Below are positions 46,009 to 56,377 of a stretch of DNA of 64,000 nucleotides, one piece after another. Position 1 is the first letter of the stretch, and every line of letters starts with the position of its first letter. This DNA is from Pseudomonas sp. CFBP 13711. Lineage in GTDB: Bacteria; Pseudomonadota; Gammaproteobacteria; Pseudomonadales; Pseudomonadaceae. The notes below the pieces were generated by a model. It did not search any database, was not told the DNA's origin, and saw only the letters and a list, made by a program, of their open reading frames with translations. Made by a program: the position numbers and the translations under genes. The stretch covers positions 1 through 64,000 of the forward strand of contig NZ_JACYVI010000002.1 in NCBI RefSeq assembly GCF_014842265.1, in the 5' to 3' direction.

Positions 46009-49000
46009 ATGGCTTTACCTACAGTCTCACGTGGCCAGACCACCAATGTCGGCACCACCCATCTGAACCCTGCCGCTGCAACGGCAACCGGCCCCACGCA
46101 GCGTAAAAACGTTCTGGCGCGCATGGCCACTGCCAGCCGGTCGACGCTGCAGAAAAGCCGCCACTTCGCAGGCAGTCTGTTCAAGGCCCGGCCGGGCGAT
46201 GCCTCGTCGATCCCACGCGCCTCCGGGGCCGGGAACACCACCAACACTGCGCTCGCACCCAACGCGGCGGCGGCATCAACTACGGCCGCTGCATCAGCCG
46301 CGCCACAGGCGAACGCGCCGGTGCCGCCCACCGGTCCGGCGCCAACCGCTCCAACCGGTCCTGCGACAACTCAGCTACCCGCCATGGCGATGACACCCCG
46401 GCTAAGCATGGCGTTGCACAATCAGCAACTGACTTTTGGCGGCTCCGGCCAGCCCAACCGCACCGAGCGCCTGCTCGAAGGGATTCTGAGCAAGCACGAC
46501 CAGCGTTATCAGGGTCTTGCGGAGCTCAATCAGACTGCAGAAAAAACCGAATACCTGCTGGTCGACACCCAGCACCGGCTGCTCCACGCCCATGCCAGTG
46601 ATGCGGCCATTTCCCTGTTCAAAAGCAGTGAAAAACGCGCCAACAACGCCTTCGATGTGGCGATGCCCACCGATGCCCATCGCGCGCAGATCACCGGCGT
46701 GCACAAAGACGCCAACAACACCGCTTGGCGCATTCACGAAAATAAGCTGTACGCGTTGCAAGGGGGCCAGTGGCAGGAAAACACCCAAGGCGCAACGCTG
46801 AAAACCCTGCACAACATCGGCGCTGGCAACCTGTTCGGGCTCAACGGCGAAGGCCGGGTGTATTCGCTGAATGATCTGAATACCCCGTTGAATTTCGATC
46901 ACAAGGTCACGGCGCTGGGACGCTCGCCGGACGGTCAACTGATGGCGCTGAGCGAAGACACTCAGGGGCAGCACTTGCTGGTACAACGCAATGCCCTAGG
47001 CCCCGATCTTCACGATGTACACCACTTGATCACGCCCACCGGCACGGACAACGACGAGGCGCTGAAACCCAAATCGGTGGCCATCGCGGGGCAGCGCCTG
47101 CTGGCGACGACGGCGTCGGGCAAACTGCTGCAGGCGACAATGCCGGCCGTAGATGATCGCAAGAAAACGATGCTCGTCACGGGCGAGCTCACGCTGCAGC
47201 CAGCGCCACCCTCACCCGCCCTGCTGGCTGCCTTCGGCAATCACACCGTCAGCGACTTCTTCCACGACGATAAAAATGTCCTGCACGCCCGAGTCAAGGA
47301 TCAGCAAGGCCTGGAGCACAGCGCCGCATGGGATGACAAAAGACAGGACTTCGTCCCCGGCTGGTCCATGGCGCCGCTGGTTATGGACCGTCAGCACGGC
47401 TTGCCTGTCCTGACACCTGAGGCCGCCGCGCAAATCCAGCTGCCACGGGGCAAAATCGCCAGCCACGACAACACGCTGCTGGTCCAGGACCCGCGCACCG
47501 AGGAATGGAAGAAGACCACCGAAAAGGACATCAAAGCCCTGCAGGCAGGCCAGGACGGCTTCGCTTACATCATCGACAAGGACGGCAAGCTCAAACAGTT
47601 GAAAGTGGTGCCCCAGGCCGCCGCCCATGACATGGGTCGCGGCGCCGATCTGGCCCTGCAGGGTCGCGGGACCGAAGCCAAGGGCACCGCCCTGCGCGGC
47701 GCCGAGCATCTGGTCGCCGACAAACTGGCGGTACAGAACGATCAGAATTTCATGACCCTGAGCGACGGTGAACTGCGTTTGCATGACCAGAACGGCGAAC
47801 GCGCGCAGTTGCCCAAGCCACCCGGCACCGGTGATATCCAGGCGATCAGCACGGGCGGCAAGGATTGGTTCGCCCTGCGCGGCGGCGCCCTGTTTCGGCT
47901 GAGCGGCGACGATGCCAACGCTCGAAAGCTCAATCCTCAGCGGGCCTGGCAAGCGGTTCAGGGCCCGACCACCCCGCCGGGGGCCGTTCTTCAGGACCTG
48001 CGCCCCCATCACGACGGACGTTTGGTGGCTACCACCAGCGCGGGAGAATTCGTCAAAACAGCGACCGGGTGGGAAGCGGCAACACCCACCCCGGCGGCCC
48101 CGTGCAATGACCACGCGGCCTTCAATCGGCTGGCGGCGGCCGAGCCGGAAACCCTGCGCAGAGGCTCGGCCAAACTCACCGTCAACGTGATGGGCAGCAA
48201 CAACGTCGAGAGCACGAAGGTGAAGCAATATGCCCCCGCCACCCTCAGGCAGAATTACCTGACGGCTCATCTGTCCTTGACCGGCGCAGCGAAAGTGCCG
48301 GCCGACAGCCTCCAGCACGCCTGGAAAGGCCGCGAAGGCCTGAGGCCGATCTACACCGAAGAAACCGCGCTGCTGCGCGAACTCCACACCCGCGCGACGG
48401 CGGCGAACGGAGCACCGGGGCGGCCAATGGCACAGCGCATTGATGACCTGGCGCCCCGCCTGACGTCACCTGAATCGGGCGAGCTGGCGGAGCTGTTCAA
48501 CTGGTTCCAGACCAGCGTCACCGAGGACCTGCAGAAAACCCTCCGTGAACTGGCTCAGGACGAGGGCGCCTTGCTCAAGAACGGTGCCGCCAATCCGGCC
48601 TTTCGGGGAAAGCCGCGCACCAACGACATGCTGCCGCAAGTGGCCGGCGTCTTGCGCCACAGCGGCATCGACAACGCCCATGAGCTGGGGCAGTTGCTCG
48701 ACTCGCTGGAGAATGCGCATTTCACCCTGGAGCGTCGCAACACGGAGAAACCGCTGGATGGCTCCCGCACCCAGGGCGATAAACAGGCGCTGCTGCGCGC
48801 TCGCCTGGCCCTGGACGTCAAGGTGCTCAACGACATCAGCGCCGCCCTCGACGGGTTCGCCGATGAGGTGAAGAAACCGGGCGCCAAGGATTTCGCCCCC
48901 ATCGCCACGGCGCTGGCCGCCCTGCACAACGACACCTACGAAGGCAGCCCGGTCAAACGCTATACCGACGCGGGCTTTCGTGACCACGCCTCCCTCGAAG

Positions 49001-50823
49001 CCAGTTACGACGCCACCAAGAACCTGCTCAAGCACTTGCGCAAGGACAACCACCCGCTCAAGCGCAACATATTGCAGGGACTGGAAACCCCTGCCGGCCC
49101 CAATAACGCCGATGTCACGCGCAGCCTGACCCAGGCGCTTCGCGATCTTGAACCCCGGGAAAGCGTCAAGCTGAACCGCAACTACGGCGGCGGTATCACC
49201 GGCGGCGTCGCGGGCCCGGCGGAACCGGCCTTCCTCGGTTTTCGCGGCAACATCGATCCGGAGCGCACCTACGGCCTGACCTTTACCCGCTTTGATCGCG
49301 GCCTGAAAGTGTCGATGAGCCGCGAAGGCGCCATCAGCGGCACAGGAAGCTTCGGTTTTGGTGGCGGCAAAAGTGACACCAAAACCACGCCGGGCGACAG
49401 CCACGCCAACATCCAGTCCAACGGGGGCTGGTTCGGCGGCAGCCTGGACGCCAAGTACAAATACGCCAACAGCACAGCACTAAGCTTTTTCATCCGTGAC
49501 GACGAAATCGATGATTTCATGGCCGACCTGATGCAGACGCCGCTGGCCAGCAGCAAGCGCCCGACCCAGGGTGGCCTCAAACCGATGGAATTGATGGATC
49601 GTGGCGTCGAGAAGGAAGTGCGCACCACCGGCAAGCACGCGTTCGACCTGGATGCAGGGGTCAACCTGGAATCCCGTACCAACAAAGGCCAGACCGATGC
49701 GGAGCCCGTCGCCGGCTTCATGCGCTTCGGCGCGGGGCTGCTGGGAACCGTGTCACTGCTCAGCGCCGAACGGGAACGCACCGAGGGCCATGGCAGCGAT
49801 GGCCTGCACACTGATATCTACAGCAGCAACCGCGCCCGCTTCCTCGAAAAAGGTTCGGTGACCGGCTACGCGCGGATGTTCAGCACCGTCTTTACGTCGC
49901 GCCCCAGCAACCTGTTCGTGGCTGGCGGTGCACCCTTGGGGGTCAGCGCGACACTGGCGTTCGACAACAAGACCGGCAAGAGCTACGACGTGCGCTTCAA
50001 GAACGCCCTGCCGCTGCAGACCGCCGACGTCAAAACGTTGGGCGAAACACTGGAGAAGGCCTTCCCCGGCATGAGCAAGAATCCGTCGGCTGAAGGGAAG
50101 AATCCTGAGCAGGTGCTGCAGGACCTCAAGAGCAAATACCTGACGGCCACGCCAGATGAGAACGACGCGCAATACGCCGCGCGCCAGAGCCTGCGCCAGC
50201 TCGACCGGCAGAACACCGCTGCCGGCCAGGGCTCGAGCCTGATGTCGCTGATGGACATGGTGGTCAAGCACAACAACGTCAACCGGCTGGATCAGGCGGC
50301 GCCGTCCAAGCGACAGATCGACCGGGTCAAACAGATGCTCGGCCGCGACTGCAACGAAGGCAACGCCGAGCGCATTCACGACATGATGAGTGCCGACCCG
50401 CAGTTCAAAGGCCTGCTCGACGCGATGAAGGACACCAAGGGGACCACTCGCGCGGAAATCAAGCTTGAGGTCCGCGACGACATCAAGGAACGCATCGAAA
50501 CCGGCGCGTTGGACGGAAGCCTGACCGACGCGATGCTCAAGGACATGCTCAGCGACAAGAACAATCTGCGCATCAAGAGCATCGCGGTGTTCAAGACCGC
50601 AGCCAAGGAAGACTCGTTCGGCACGCCCTTCCCGTTCGTCAGCTACAAGAGTGGCAGCGCCCTGAGCATCGAACGCCTGATGGGCGAAGTCACCTTCGAG
50701 TACGGCATGGACCCGACGAACCCGAAAAAGGCCACCGCCGACGGCGACATTGCCGACCGTGGCGACTCGCAGCCCGCCCTTGAACTGGGCCAGGTCGGCA
50801 ACGGCGCCTTCCGGCCGCGCTAG
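46009..50823 (+). CDS. avrE: AvrE/DspE/RopE-family type III secretion effector
   Basis: A 1604-residue protein with the AvrE-family layout. The N-terminus is disordered and Ala/Pro/Thr-rich (about 1-140), as expected for a type III secretion signal. From ~150 to ~700 come repeated strand-turn units (such as LLVDTQHRLLHAH, LGRSPDGQLMALSED, LLATTASGKLLQAT) that look like propeller blades. A helical middle follows, then a Gly-rich beta region from about residue 1056. WxxxE-type motifs occur at Trp240 and Trp772. AvrE proteins form water/solute channels in host membranes. It is shorter than usual (~1700-1800). A consensus hrp box lies upstream and a chaperone gene 56 bp downstream. Family call strong; symbol is family-level. 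Confidence 0.9.
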   Translation: MALPTVSRGQTTNVGTTHLNPAAATATGPTQRKNVLARMATASRSTLQKSRHFAGSLFKARPGDASSIPRASGAGNTTNTALAPNAAAASTTAAASAAPQANAPVPPTGPAPTAPTGPATTQLPAMAMTPRLSMALHNQQLTFGGSGQPNRTERLLEGILSKHDQRYQGLAELNQTAEKTEYLLVDTQHRLLHAHASDAAISLFKSSEKRANNAFDVAMPTDAHRAQITGVHKDANNTAWRIHENKLYALQGGQWQENTQGATLKTLHNIGAGNLFGLNGEGRVYSLNDLNTPLNFDHKVTALGRSPDGQLMALSEDTQGQHLLVQRNALGPDLHDVHHLITPTGTDNDEALKPKSVAIAGQRLLATTASGKLLQATMPAVDDRKKTMLVTGELTLQPAPPSPALLAAFGNHTVSDFFHDDKNVLHARVKDQQGLEHSAAWDDKRQDFVPGWSMAPLVMDRQHGLPVLTPEAAAQIQLPRGKIASHDNTLLVQDPRTEEWKKTTEKDIKALQAGQDGFAYIIDKDGKLKQLKVVPQAAAHDMGRGADLALQGRGTEAKGTALRGAEHLVADKLAVQNDQNFMTLSDGELRLHDQNGERAQLPKPPGTGDIQAISTGGKDWFALRGGALFRLSGDDANARKLNPQRAWQAVQGPTTPPGAVLQDLRPHHDGRLVATTSAGEFVKTATGWEAATPTPAAPCNDHAAFNRLAAAEPETLRRGSAKLTVNVMGSNNVESTKVKQYAPATLRQNYLTAHLSLTGAAKVPADSLQHAWKGREGLRPIYTEETALLRELHTRATAANGAPGRPMAQRIDDLAPRLTSPESGELAELFNWFQTSVTEDLQKTLRELAQDEGALLKNGAANPAFRGKPRTNDMLPQVAGVLRHSGIDNAHELGQLLDSLENAHFTLERRNTEKPLDGSRTQGDKQALLRARLALDVKVLNDISAALDGFADEVKKPGAKDFAPIATALAALHNDTYEGSPVKRYTDAGFRDHASLEASYDATKNLLKHLRKDNHPLKRNILQGLETPAGPNNADVTRSLTQALRDLEPRESVKLNRNYGGGITGGVAGPAEPAFLGFRGNIDPERTYGLTFTRFDRGLKVSMSREGAISGTGSFGFGGGKSDTKTTPGDSHANIQSNGGWFGGSLDAKYKYANSTALSFFIRDDEIDDFMADLMQTPLASSKRPTQGGLKPMELMDRGVEKEVRTTGKHAFDLDAGVNLESRTNKGQTDAEPVAGFMRFGAGLLGTVSLLSAERERTEGHGSDGLHTDIYSSNRARFLEKGSVTGYARMFSTVFTSRPSNLFVAGGAPLGVSATLAFDNKTGKSYDVRFKNALPLQTADVKTLGETLEKAFPGMSKNPSAEGKNPEQVLQDLKSKYLTATPDENDAQYAARQSLRQLDRQNTAAGQGSSLMSLMDMVVKHNNVNRLDQAAPSKRQIDRVKQMLGRDCNEGNAERIHDMMSADPQFKGLLDAMKDTKGTTRAEIKLEVRDDIKERIETGALDGSLTDAMLKDMLSDKNNLRIKSIAVFKTAAKEDSFGTPFPFVSYKSGSALSIERLMGEVTFEYGMDPTNPKKATADGDIADRGDSQPALELGQVGNGAFRPR

Positions 50824-50879
50824 GCCGACGCCCATGACTTTCCATTGATCCAATCGAAACCCCGGACAGGACACCGCAG

Positions 50880-51335
50880 ATGATGAACACGACGACACAA
50901 GCAGACGCCTGCATTCAGGCACTGGGCAAACAACTGGGCACGGCGTTGCAACTCGAAAACGGCGTGTGCGCGCTGTTCGACGAGGGCCGCGAGGTGGTCA
51001 TCATCGAGATCCCGGCGGGCGGCGACGTCGCGATCCTGCATTGCAAACTGTCGCTGCGCCCCGACCCGAGCCTGTACGAGCGGCTGATGAGGCTCAACTT
51101 CGACAGCGGCGCCATGAGCGGCTGTTGGCTGGCGCTGGATGAACAACACTCGGTGCGCCTGTGCACACAACTGCCGCTCAAGGCCCTTGATGAGATGACC
51201 TTCGTGGACTGGGTGCAAGGGTTCGTCCTGCAGACCCGTGACGTTGCCGGCCTGCTGCAACAGCGCCCTTCATCGCCGGCAAAGGCACCGACTCATGCCC
51301 AGGGACACGGTGGCCTGTCGCGGCGGATCGGCTGA
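50880..51335 (+). CDS. CesT/AvrF/DspF-type type III secretion chaperone
   Basis: A 151-residue small protein with the CesT-type pattern: N-terminal helix (CIQALGKQLG), central twisted sheet (CALFDEGREVVIIEIP; AILHCKLSLRP), a WLALDEQHSVRLCTQLP strand pair and a final helix. It should bind the effector N-terminus in the cytoplasm and guide it to the secretion system. Tandem ATGs at 50880 and 50883 follow AGGACACCGC. It is 56 bp after the effector and most likely transcribed from the same hrp-box promoter. Confidence 0.85.
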   Translation: MMNTTTQADACIQALGKQLGTALQLENGVCALFDEGREVVIIEIPAGGDVAILHCKLSLRPDPSLYERLMRLNFDSGAMSGCWLALDEQHSVRLCTQLPLKALDEMTFVDWVQGFVLQTRDVAGLLQQRPSSPAKAPTHAQGHGGLSRRIG

Positions 51336-51349
51336 CATCGTGCCGACGC

Positions 51350-51366
51350 GCCGATGCTGCATCGGC
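51350..51366. other. 17-bp palindrome after the chaperone gene
   Basis: GCCGATGC-T-GCATCGGC, perfect. There is no T-tract, so it is not a standard terminator. It lies between the chaperone and the CBS-domain gene. Confidence 0.35.
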
Positions 51367-51495
51367 AAACCGGGCCGGTGACGTTTTCAGGGCCGGGCAT
51401 GGCGCTTTCAAACTTGCCGGAATGCCATCTCTCGACGATTCTCTATGCACGGCCAGACAGGCCGTGCTCACAAGAAACGCGCCGGAGAGGCCAGC

Positions 51496-51942
51496 ATGAC
51501 GACCGTAGCCGAACTACTGAAGTTGAAAGACCCGCATCACGCTGACGTTCACACCGTCGGGCCTGGGGAGATGGTCCTCGAGGCGATCAAGTTGATGGCC
51601 GAAAAGAACATCGGCGCCGTGCCGGTGGTGCGCGATGGCAAGGTGGTTGGCATCGTCAGCGAGCGGGATTACGCCCGCAAGATGGAGCTAAAGGGCCGCG
51701 CTTCGGCCGGGACCGCCGTCAGCGACATCATGACCCACGAGGTACAGACCGTGGGTTCGCAGCACACCGTCGATCACTGCATGAACATCATGACCGACCG
51801 CCGGCTGCGCCATTTGCCGGTGGTGGACGAAGGCCGGCTGATCGGTCTGCTGTCCATCGGCGACCTGGTCAAGGCGGCCATCGCCGAGCAGGCCAGGCTG
51901 ATCGAAAAAATGCAGGAATACATTCGCGGCGAAAGCTACTGA
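51496..51942 (+). CDS. Tandem CBS-domain protein
   Basis: A 148-residue cytoplasmic protein made only of two CBS motifs (about 10-65 and 75-130): MAEKNIGAVPVVRDGKVVGIVSERDY and DRRLRHLPVVDEGRLIGLLSIGDLV. Such pairs bind adenine nucleotides or NAD and act as energy sensors. GGAGAGG lies before the ATG at 51496. A terminator follows 12 bp after the stop. Confidence 0.92.
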   Translation: MTTVAELLKLKDPHHADVHTVGPGEMVLEAIKLMAEKNIGAVPVVRDGKVVGIVSERDYARKMELKGRASAGTAVSDIMTHEVQTVGSQHTVDHCMNIMTDRRLRHLPVVDEGRLIGLLSIGDLVKAAIAEQARLIEKMQEYIRGESY

Positions 51943-51953
51943 GCATCCACACG

Positions 51954-51984
51954 AAAAAGCCGGAGCTTTAAGGGCTCCGGCTTT
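51954..51984 (+). terminator. Terminator of the CBS-domain gene
   Basis: AAAAAGCCGGAGC, short loop, GCTCCGGCTTT. It also lies beyond the end of the leftward chemoreceptor gene (52012) and probably serves both. Confidence 0.9.
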
Positions 51985-52011
51985 GTGTTGTGCGAGTGAA
52001 TGAATCGCCGG

Positions 52012-54006
52012 TTAGCGAACCTTGAAGCGATCGATCATCGCCACCAGTCGCTCGTTGGACGCCATCAGCGCGTCAACGCTGGTGTCGGTCTGCTGACCAC
52101 AGCCCACCAGCTCACCGACCATGTGCCGGATGGCGATCATGTTCTGGTTGATCTCCTCGGTCACCGCGCTCTGCTCCTCTGCCGCCGTTGCAATGTGCGC
52201 GCTCAGGTCATGAATACGCAGCACGGAACCAGCCATGCCATCCAGGCCTTCGTTGACCCGCGACGTCCGGTCGGCCGTCGACTGGCAACTGACCTTGGTT
52301 TTTTCCATCGCGCCCACGGCGGTGCTCACGCCCTGCTCCAGCCGCGCGAGCATCTCGTTGATCTCCGACGTGCTCTGCTGGGTACGACCGGCCAGCGCCC
52401 GCACCTCATCGGCCACCACCGCAAAGCCACGGCCCTGCTCACCCGCCCGCGCCGCTTCAATGGCCGCGTTGAGGGCCAGCAGGTTGGTTTGCTGGGCGAT
52501 GCCGCCGATAACCCCGAGCACATCGGTGATGCGCTTGGCATCGACCTGCATTTCCTGCACGTATTTCGTCGCGTCTTCGACTTCCGCCACCAAGGCCCGC
52601 ACGCTGACCGAGGCTTCGTCGACGACGTCACGGGAACGCTGCGCTGCGTCATTGGCCGATTGGGTAAAGCTCGCCGTCTGCGTCGCGCTCTCGGCGACGC
52701 TGTCGGCGGTGGCGCTCATCTCGTTGATCGCGGTCACCGCCTGATCGGTTTCCGAAGCGTGACGGTTGAGGATCTGGTTGATGTTGCGCGACTGATCCTG
52801 CAACTGCACCAGCCCGGCCGAGATCTGCTCGGTGCCGTTGCGCACCTCGACAATCATGGCTTGCTGGAAGGCGATGAACTTGTTGACCGAGTGGCCAACA
52901 GCGTCCAGCTCGTCCTGGCCTTTGATCGGAATACGGCGGGTCAGGTCAGCCTCACCCGAAGACAGCGCGTCGATGTTGGTGCGCAGAACGGTCACGCGTG
53001 CCAGCAGACGGTGGAAGGCAAAGCCCAGCACCACCAGCAACAGAATGACCAGCGGGATCTGCAACCAGCCCAGGGTCTTCAGCACTTCGGTGCTGCTGGC
53101 GGTGAGCATGGCGGTCGGCAGCGATGTGGCGATGACCCACGGCGTACCCGCGACCGGACGCAGGAAGAAGGTCAGATCACCCAGTTGCGGGTCGATGTAT
53201 TCCTGGGAATACACAGCGTCGCCGGAGATCTTGCCCAGACCCTCCTGAATGGCCTTGGCGAACATCGACTGGCCGCTGAAGCCGGAAATGTTCTTGAGGA
53301 TGATTTCGCCGGGGATGCGGCTCTGGTTGGTGAGGATCTTGCCGTCGCGCTCGACGATCATCACCTGTCCCTGAATGTCTTTTTCCTTTTCCTGGATCAG
53401 GCCGTTGAAGAAGCCCAAGGTGACGTCGATGGTCGAAACGCCGTACAGCGCGCCGTCCTTATAGATGCCCATGGCGCAGTTGGTACGCGGCTGCGGGCTG
53501 GCTTCGTCCTGGTAGGCAGCGGCCCAGGCGCATTTGCCCTTGGGTGCGTTCTGCCCGGCGCGGTGCCATGGCTGTTCCCAGTAGTTGGGCGCAGGGTCGG
53601 AGTTCCAGAAGGTGCTCACCACCAGTTGGCCGCTGCCGTCACGGTGGAAAAACGAGCTGTGCTTGTTGCGCCCCGGGGTGCGCTTGTCCGGCATCGGCCA
53701 GACGCCGCCGCCAAAGACTTTCTGGTCGCCGTATTGGTCAACCAGGCCTGGCAGCACCTTGTCGATGCCATCGCTGTCCAGCAGCGGCACCGCCTGGGTG
53801 ATCGCCCGGGACTGGGCCTCTACGCGGGCCAGGTCCGACAGGATACGCGTGCCGATCTGATCAACCTGGCTCAGGACTACCTGCTCCTGGGTCGCGCGGA
53901 CCTTGGGCGTGACCAAGTGAACGATGCCCTGTTCAGTGATCACCGCGATCACCACAATCAAGGCCACAAATATGACCGTATAGCGCGCCTGCACTGTTTT
54001 AAACAT
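52012..54006 (-). CDS. Methyl-accepting chemotaxis protein with Cache-type sensor
   Basis: A 664-residue chemoreceptor. The first membrane helix (~10-30) and the second (~330-350) bracket a ~300-residue periplasmic sensor with Cache-like features ([36 protein letters not shown]). HAMP and the signalling rod with [20 protein letters not shown] tip follow. The sensor resembles dCache receptors for amino acids or organic acids; ligand unknown. The ATG at 54006 (MFKTVQ) has a GGGGAC site; an ATG 12 bases upstream lacks one. Confidence 0.93.
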   Translation of the reverse strand: MFKTVQARYTVIFVALIVVIAVITEQGIVHLVTPKVRATQEQVVLSQVDQIGTRILSDLARVEAQSRAITQAVPLLDSDGIDKVLPGLVDQYGDQKVFGGGVWPMPDKRTPGRNKHSSFFHRDGSGQLVVSTFWNSDPAPNYWEQPWHRAGQNAPKGKCAWAAAYQDEASPQPRTNCAMGIYKDGALYGVSTIDVTLGFFNGLIQEKEKDIQGQVMIVERDGKILTNQSRIPGEIILKNISGFSGQSMFAKAIQEGLGKISGDAVYSQEYIDPQLGDLTFFLRPVAGTPWVIATSLPTAMLTASSTEVLKTLGWLQIPLVILLLVVLGFAFHRLLARVTVLRTNIDALSSGEADLTRRIPIKGQDELDAVGHSVNKFIAFQQAMIVEVRNGTEQISAGLVQLQDQSRNINQILNRHASETDQAVTAINEMSATADSVAESATQTASFTQSANDAAQRSRDVVDEASVSVRALVAEVEDATKYVQEMQVDAKRITDVLGVIGGIAQQTNLLALNAAIEAARAGEQGRGFAVVADEVRALAGRTQQSTSEINEMLARLEQGVSTAVGAMEKTKVSCQSTADRTSRVNEGLDGMAGSVLRIHDLSAHIATAAEEQSAVTEEINQNMIAIRHMVGELVGCGQQTDTSVDALMASNERLVAMIDRFKVR

Positions 54007-54124
54007 CGTCGTCCCCATGCCAAATATTTTGTAATTGTTTTGCATACTCCTGATGGGCTATCGACCGAAAGTCGCCAAGGATGAGGGGCGCAAAAAAAGG
54101 TTTTTCCCCCGGCCCGGCGGGGCG

Positions 54125-54874
54125 TCATTGCACCGGGAGGAAGTTCAGGAACAGCAGGCTCTGGGCGTAATTCAAACCGATGCGTCTATATCGCTCGTCG
54201 AGCATCTGGGTGAGCAGGTCGAGGCGCGCCACGATCTTGCCGAATTCGGTGGCAAAACTGAGGTTGCTGCCCTCCTCCGAAATTTCGTTGGAGAACAGCA
54301 GCAGCTCGCCATTGGCGTTCTGTCGCTGGCTCAGCAGCCAGGTGGCCTTCTCGATATTGCGCGCGGCGTTGCTGACGAAGGTCGGGTTGATCTGGTCGGT
54401 CATGAAGAATTCCAGGCGCCCGCCGTGGGCCGTGACCAACATACTGCCGATGGCATAGATGAAGGCACCGACGCGGTCGCCAAGAAACTCCGGGCTCAGG
54501 GCGTAGCTCAGCGCGGCGAGGTCACGCCGGGTGCCCAACTGCGGCAACGGCTTCTGTTGCTCGATGGCCTGTCGCACGTTGCGCTCCGCACTTGCGGCGT
54601 CAACGAAGCCGGACTTGCGCCACTCGGCGGGATTGCGCAGGTAGAGTTTGTTCATCAGCAGATAGAGGCTGTCGAGGTTGTCGGCCATGGCCAGGGTGGC
54701 CATGCGGTCCACGCTGGTCTGGAAGAACTCCTGGGGGCGGGTCTCGCTGAACTGCGTGGCGACATCCCGGCCGTCCTGGCGCGTACAACCCGCCGCGCAG
54801 AGCCCGAGCATGCACAGGGCAAACAGCGGGCGCAGGTGACGGCAAACGGATAAAACAGTGAACACGGCGAGCAT
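54125..54874 (-). CDS. Lipoprotein of unknown function
   Basis: A 249-residue lipoprotein with lipobox LCAAGC at Cys30. The mature part is mostly helical (DNLDSLYLLMNKLYLRNPAEW; VGAFIYAIGSMLVTAHGG; KATWLLSQRQNANGELLLFSNEI). I recall similar hypothetical lipoproteins in pseudomonads but no function. ATG 54874 is chosen; a TTG is one codon upstream. It ends 118 bp from the chemoreceptor start on the same strand. Confidence 0.82.
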   Translation of the reverse strand: MLAVFTVLSVCRHLRPLFALCMLGLCAAGCTRQDGRDVATQFSETRPQEFFQTSVDRMATLAMADNLDSLYLLMNKLYLRNPAEWRKSGFVDAASAERNVRQAIEQQKPLPQLGTRRDLAALSYALSPEFLGDRVGAFIYAIGSMLVTAHGGRLEFFMTDQINPTFVSNAARNIEKATWLLSQRQNANGELLLFSNEISEEGSNLSFATEFGKIVARLDLLTQMLDERYRRIGLNYAQSLLFLNFLPVQ

Positions 54875-55100
54875 CAATCCCAGGTTTCAACGAACGGGAC
54901 ACCGCGTTCATCAGCGCGTCCCGGCCAAGGTCAGAACGGCTGAAGGCAAAAAAGTGCAATGTCGGCGGCAAATCCGCGTTTCAAGCGGTTCGGCAGACAT
55001 GTGAGCTTTCATGCAAATGATTCCCTCATCCATTTGACGCCGCCGTCCGCTTTCACCAAGCTAGCCGCCTTCGCATGATTCTCAGGAAACACCCCGCGTG

Positions 55101-56258
55101 ATGACCACAAGCCTGCACTGGCGCCGTTTCGTATTTTGCCTCGCTCCCCTGATCGCCCTGCTCGCCGCCTGTGACGGCGGTGCGCCGAAGACCAAGCCCT
55201 CCGAAGCGACGACCTACGTCAGCGTCGAGTGGGACAAACTGCCGGCGGTGAACGACACCGACCTGATGGCGGGCTACAACAGCTGGTTCTCGGCGTGCAA
55301 GCGTCTGGCCAAGGACCCGGTCTGGGGTGGCACGTGCGCCCTCGCCGCCCAGGTGCCACAAAACCCTGCAGCGGTGCGCGACTTTCTCAAGAACCAGCTG
55401 CAGGTCTACAGCCTGCGTTCCTCCGAGCACGGCGCCAACGGCCTGATCACCGGCTATTACGAGCCCATCTACAAAGGCAGCGAGCAGCGCAACGACGCAC
55501 ACCCGGTGGCGGTGTATGGCGTGCCCGATGACCTGATCATCGTCAACCTCGACAGCATCTATCCCGAGCTCAAGGGCAAGCGCCTGCGCGGGCGCCTTGA
55601 CGGCCGGGTGCTGCGTCCCTACGACGACGCCGCCACCATCGGCAACAAAGGCGCCAACGCCCCCGTGCTGGCCTGGCTGGAAAACCCCATCGACCTGCAG
55701 TTCCTGCAAATCCAGGGATCGGGTCGGGTTCAGCTGGAGAACGGCCGTCAGTTGCGCATCGCTTATGCCGATCAGAACGGCTACCCCTACAAGCCGATCG
55801 GCCGCTGGCTGGTGGAGCAAGGGCAATTGACCAAGGACGAAGTGTCCATGGGCCGCATCCGCGACTGGGCGATTGCGCACCCCGAACGCGTGAATGAGCT
55901 GCTGGGCAGCAACCCGAGCTACGTATTCTTCACTCAGCGCCCGGACAGCACCGAAGGCCCGCGCGGCTCGCTGAACGTGCCGCTCACCGCCGGTTACAGC
56001 GTGGCGATTGATCGCAAGGTCATCCCCCTCGGCAGCCTGTTGTGGCTGTCATCGACCCGCCCCGACGGCACGCCGCTGGTACGCCCGGTTGCGGCGCAGG
56101 ACACCGGCGGCGCCATCGCCGGCGAAGTCCGCGCCGATATGTTCTGGGGCACCGGCGACGCGGCCGGCGAGCTGGCTGGCAATATGAAGCAGCAAGGCCA
56201 GATCTGGATGCTGTGGCCTAAAGGCGCGGCCCTGCCGGATGCCAAACCCAAGGACTGA
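55101..56258 (+). CDS. mltA: Membrane-bound lytic murein transglycosylase A
   Basis: A 385-residue lipoprotein (lipobox LLAAC, Cys24) that cleaves peptidoglycan glycan chains, leaving 1,6-anhydro ends. It has the MltA domain (ITGYYEPIYKGS, FLQIQGSGRVQLENG) and the C-terminal 3D domain with the catalytic Asp in AAQDTGGAI. A GTG lies one codon before the ATG used. It is divergent from the lipoprotein gene. Confidence 0.93.
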   Translation: MTTSLHWRRFVFCLAPLIALLAACDGGAPKTKPSEATTYVSVEWDKLPAVNDTDLMAGYNSWFSACKRLAKDPVWGGTCALAAQVPQNPAAVRDFLKNQLQVYSLRSSEHGANGLITGYYEPIYKGSEQRNDAHPVAVYGVPDDLIIVNLDSIYPELKGKRLRGRLDGRVLRPYDDAATIGNKGANAPVLAWLENPIDLQFLQIQGSGRVQLENGRQLRIAYADQNGYPYKPIGRWLVEQGQLTKDEVSMGRIRDWAIAHPERVNELLGSNPSYVFFTQRPDSTEGPRGSLNVPLTAGYSVAIDRKVIPLGSLLWLSSTRPDGTPLVRPVAAQDTGGAIAGEVRADMFWGTGDAAGELAGNMKQQGQIWMLWPKGAALPDAKPKD

Positions 56259-56377
56259 TCGAGCTGAACCGCCGCCTGATACGCCACCCGCGTCAGGCGG
56301 CGTGTATCGCGGGTTGAACTGAAATCGGTTTCAGGTATCACAGCATGCTTCTTCCCGGAAACCCTTCTCGATCTCCC

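Noticed and set aside
52000..54084. 694-residue rightward frame opposite the Cache chemoreceptor
   Set aside because: Antisense shadow; chemoreceptor motifs are on the minus strand.
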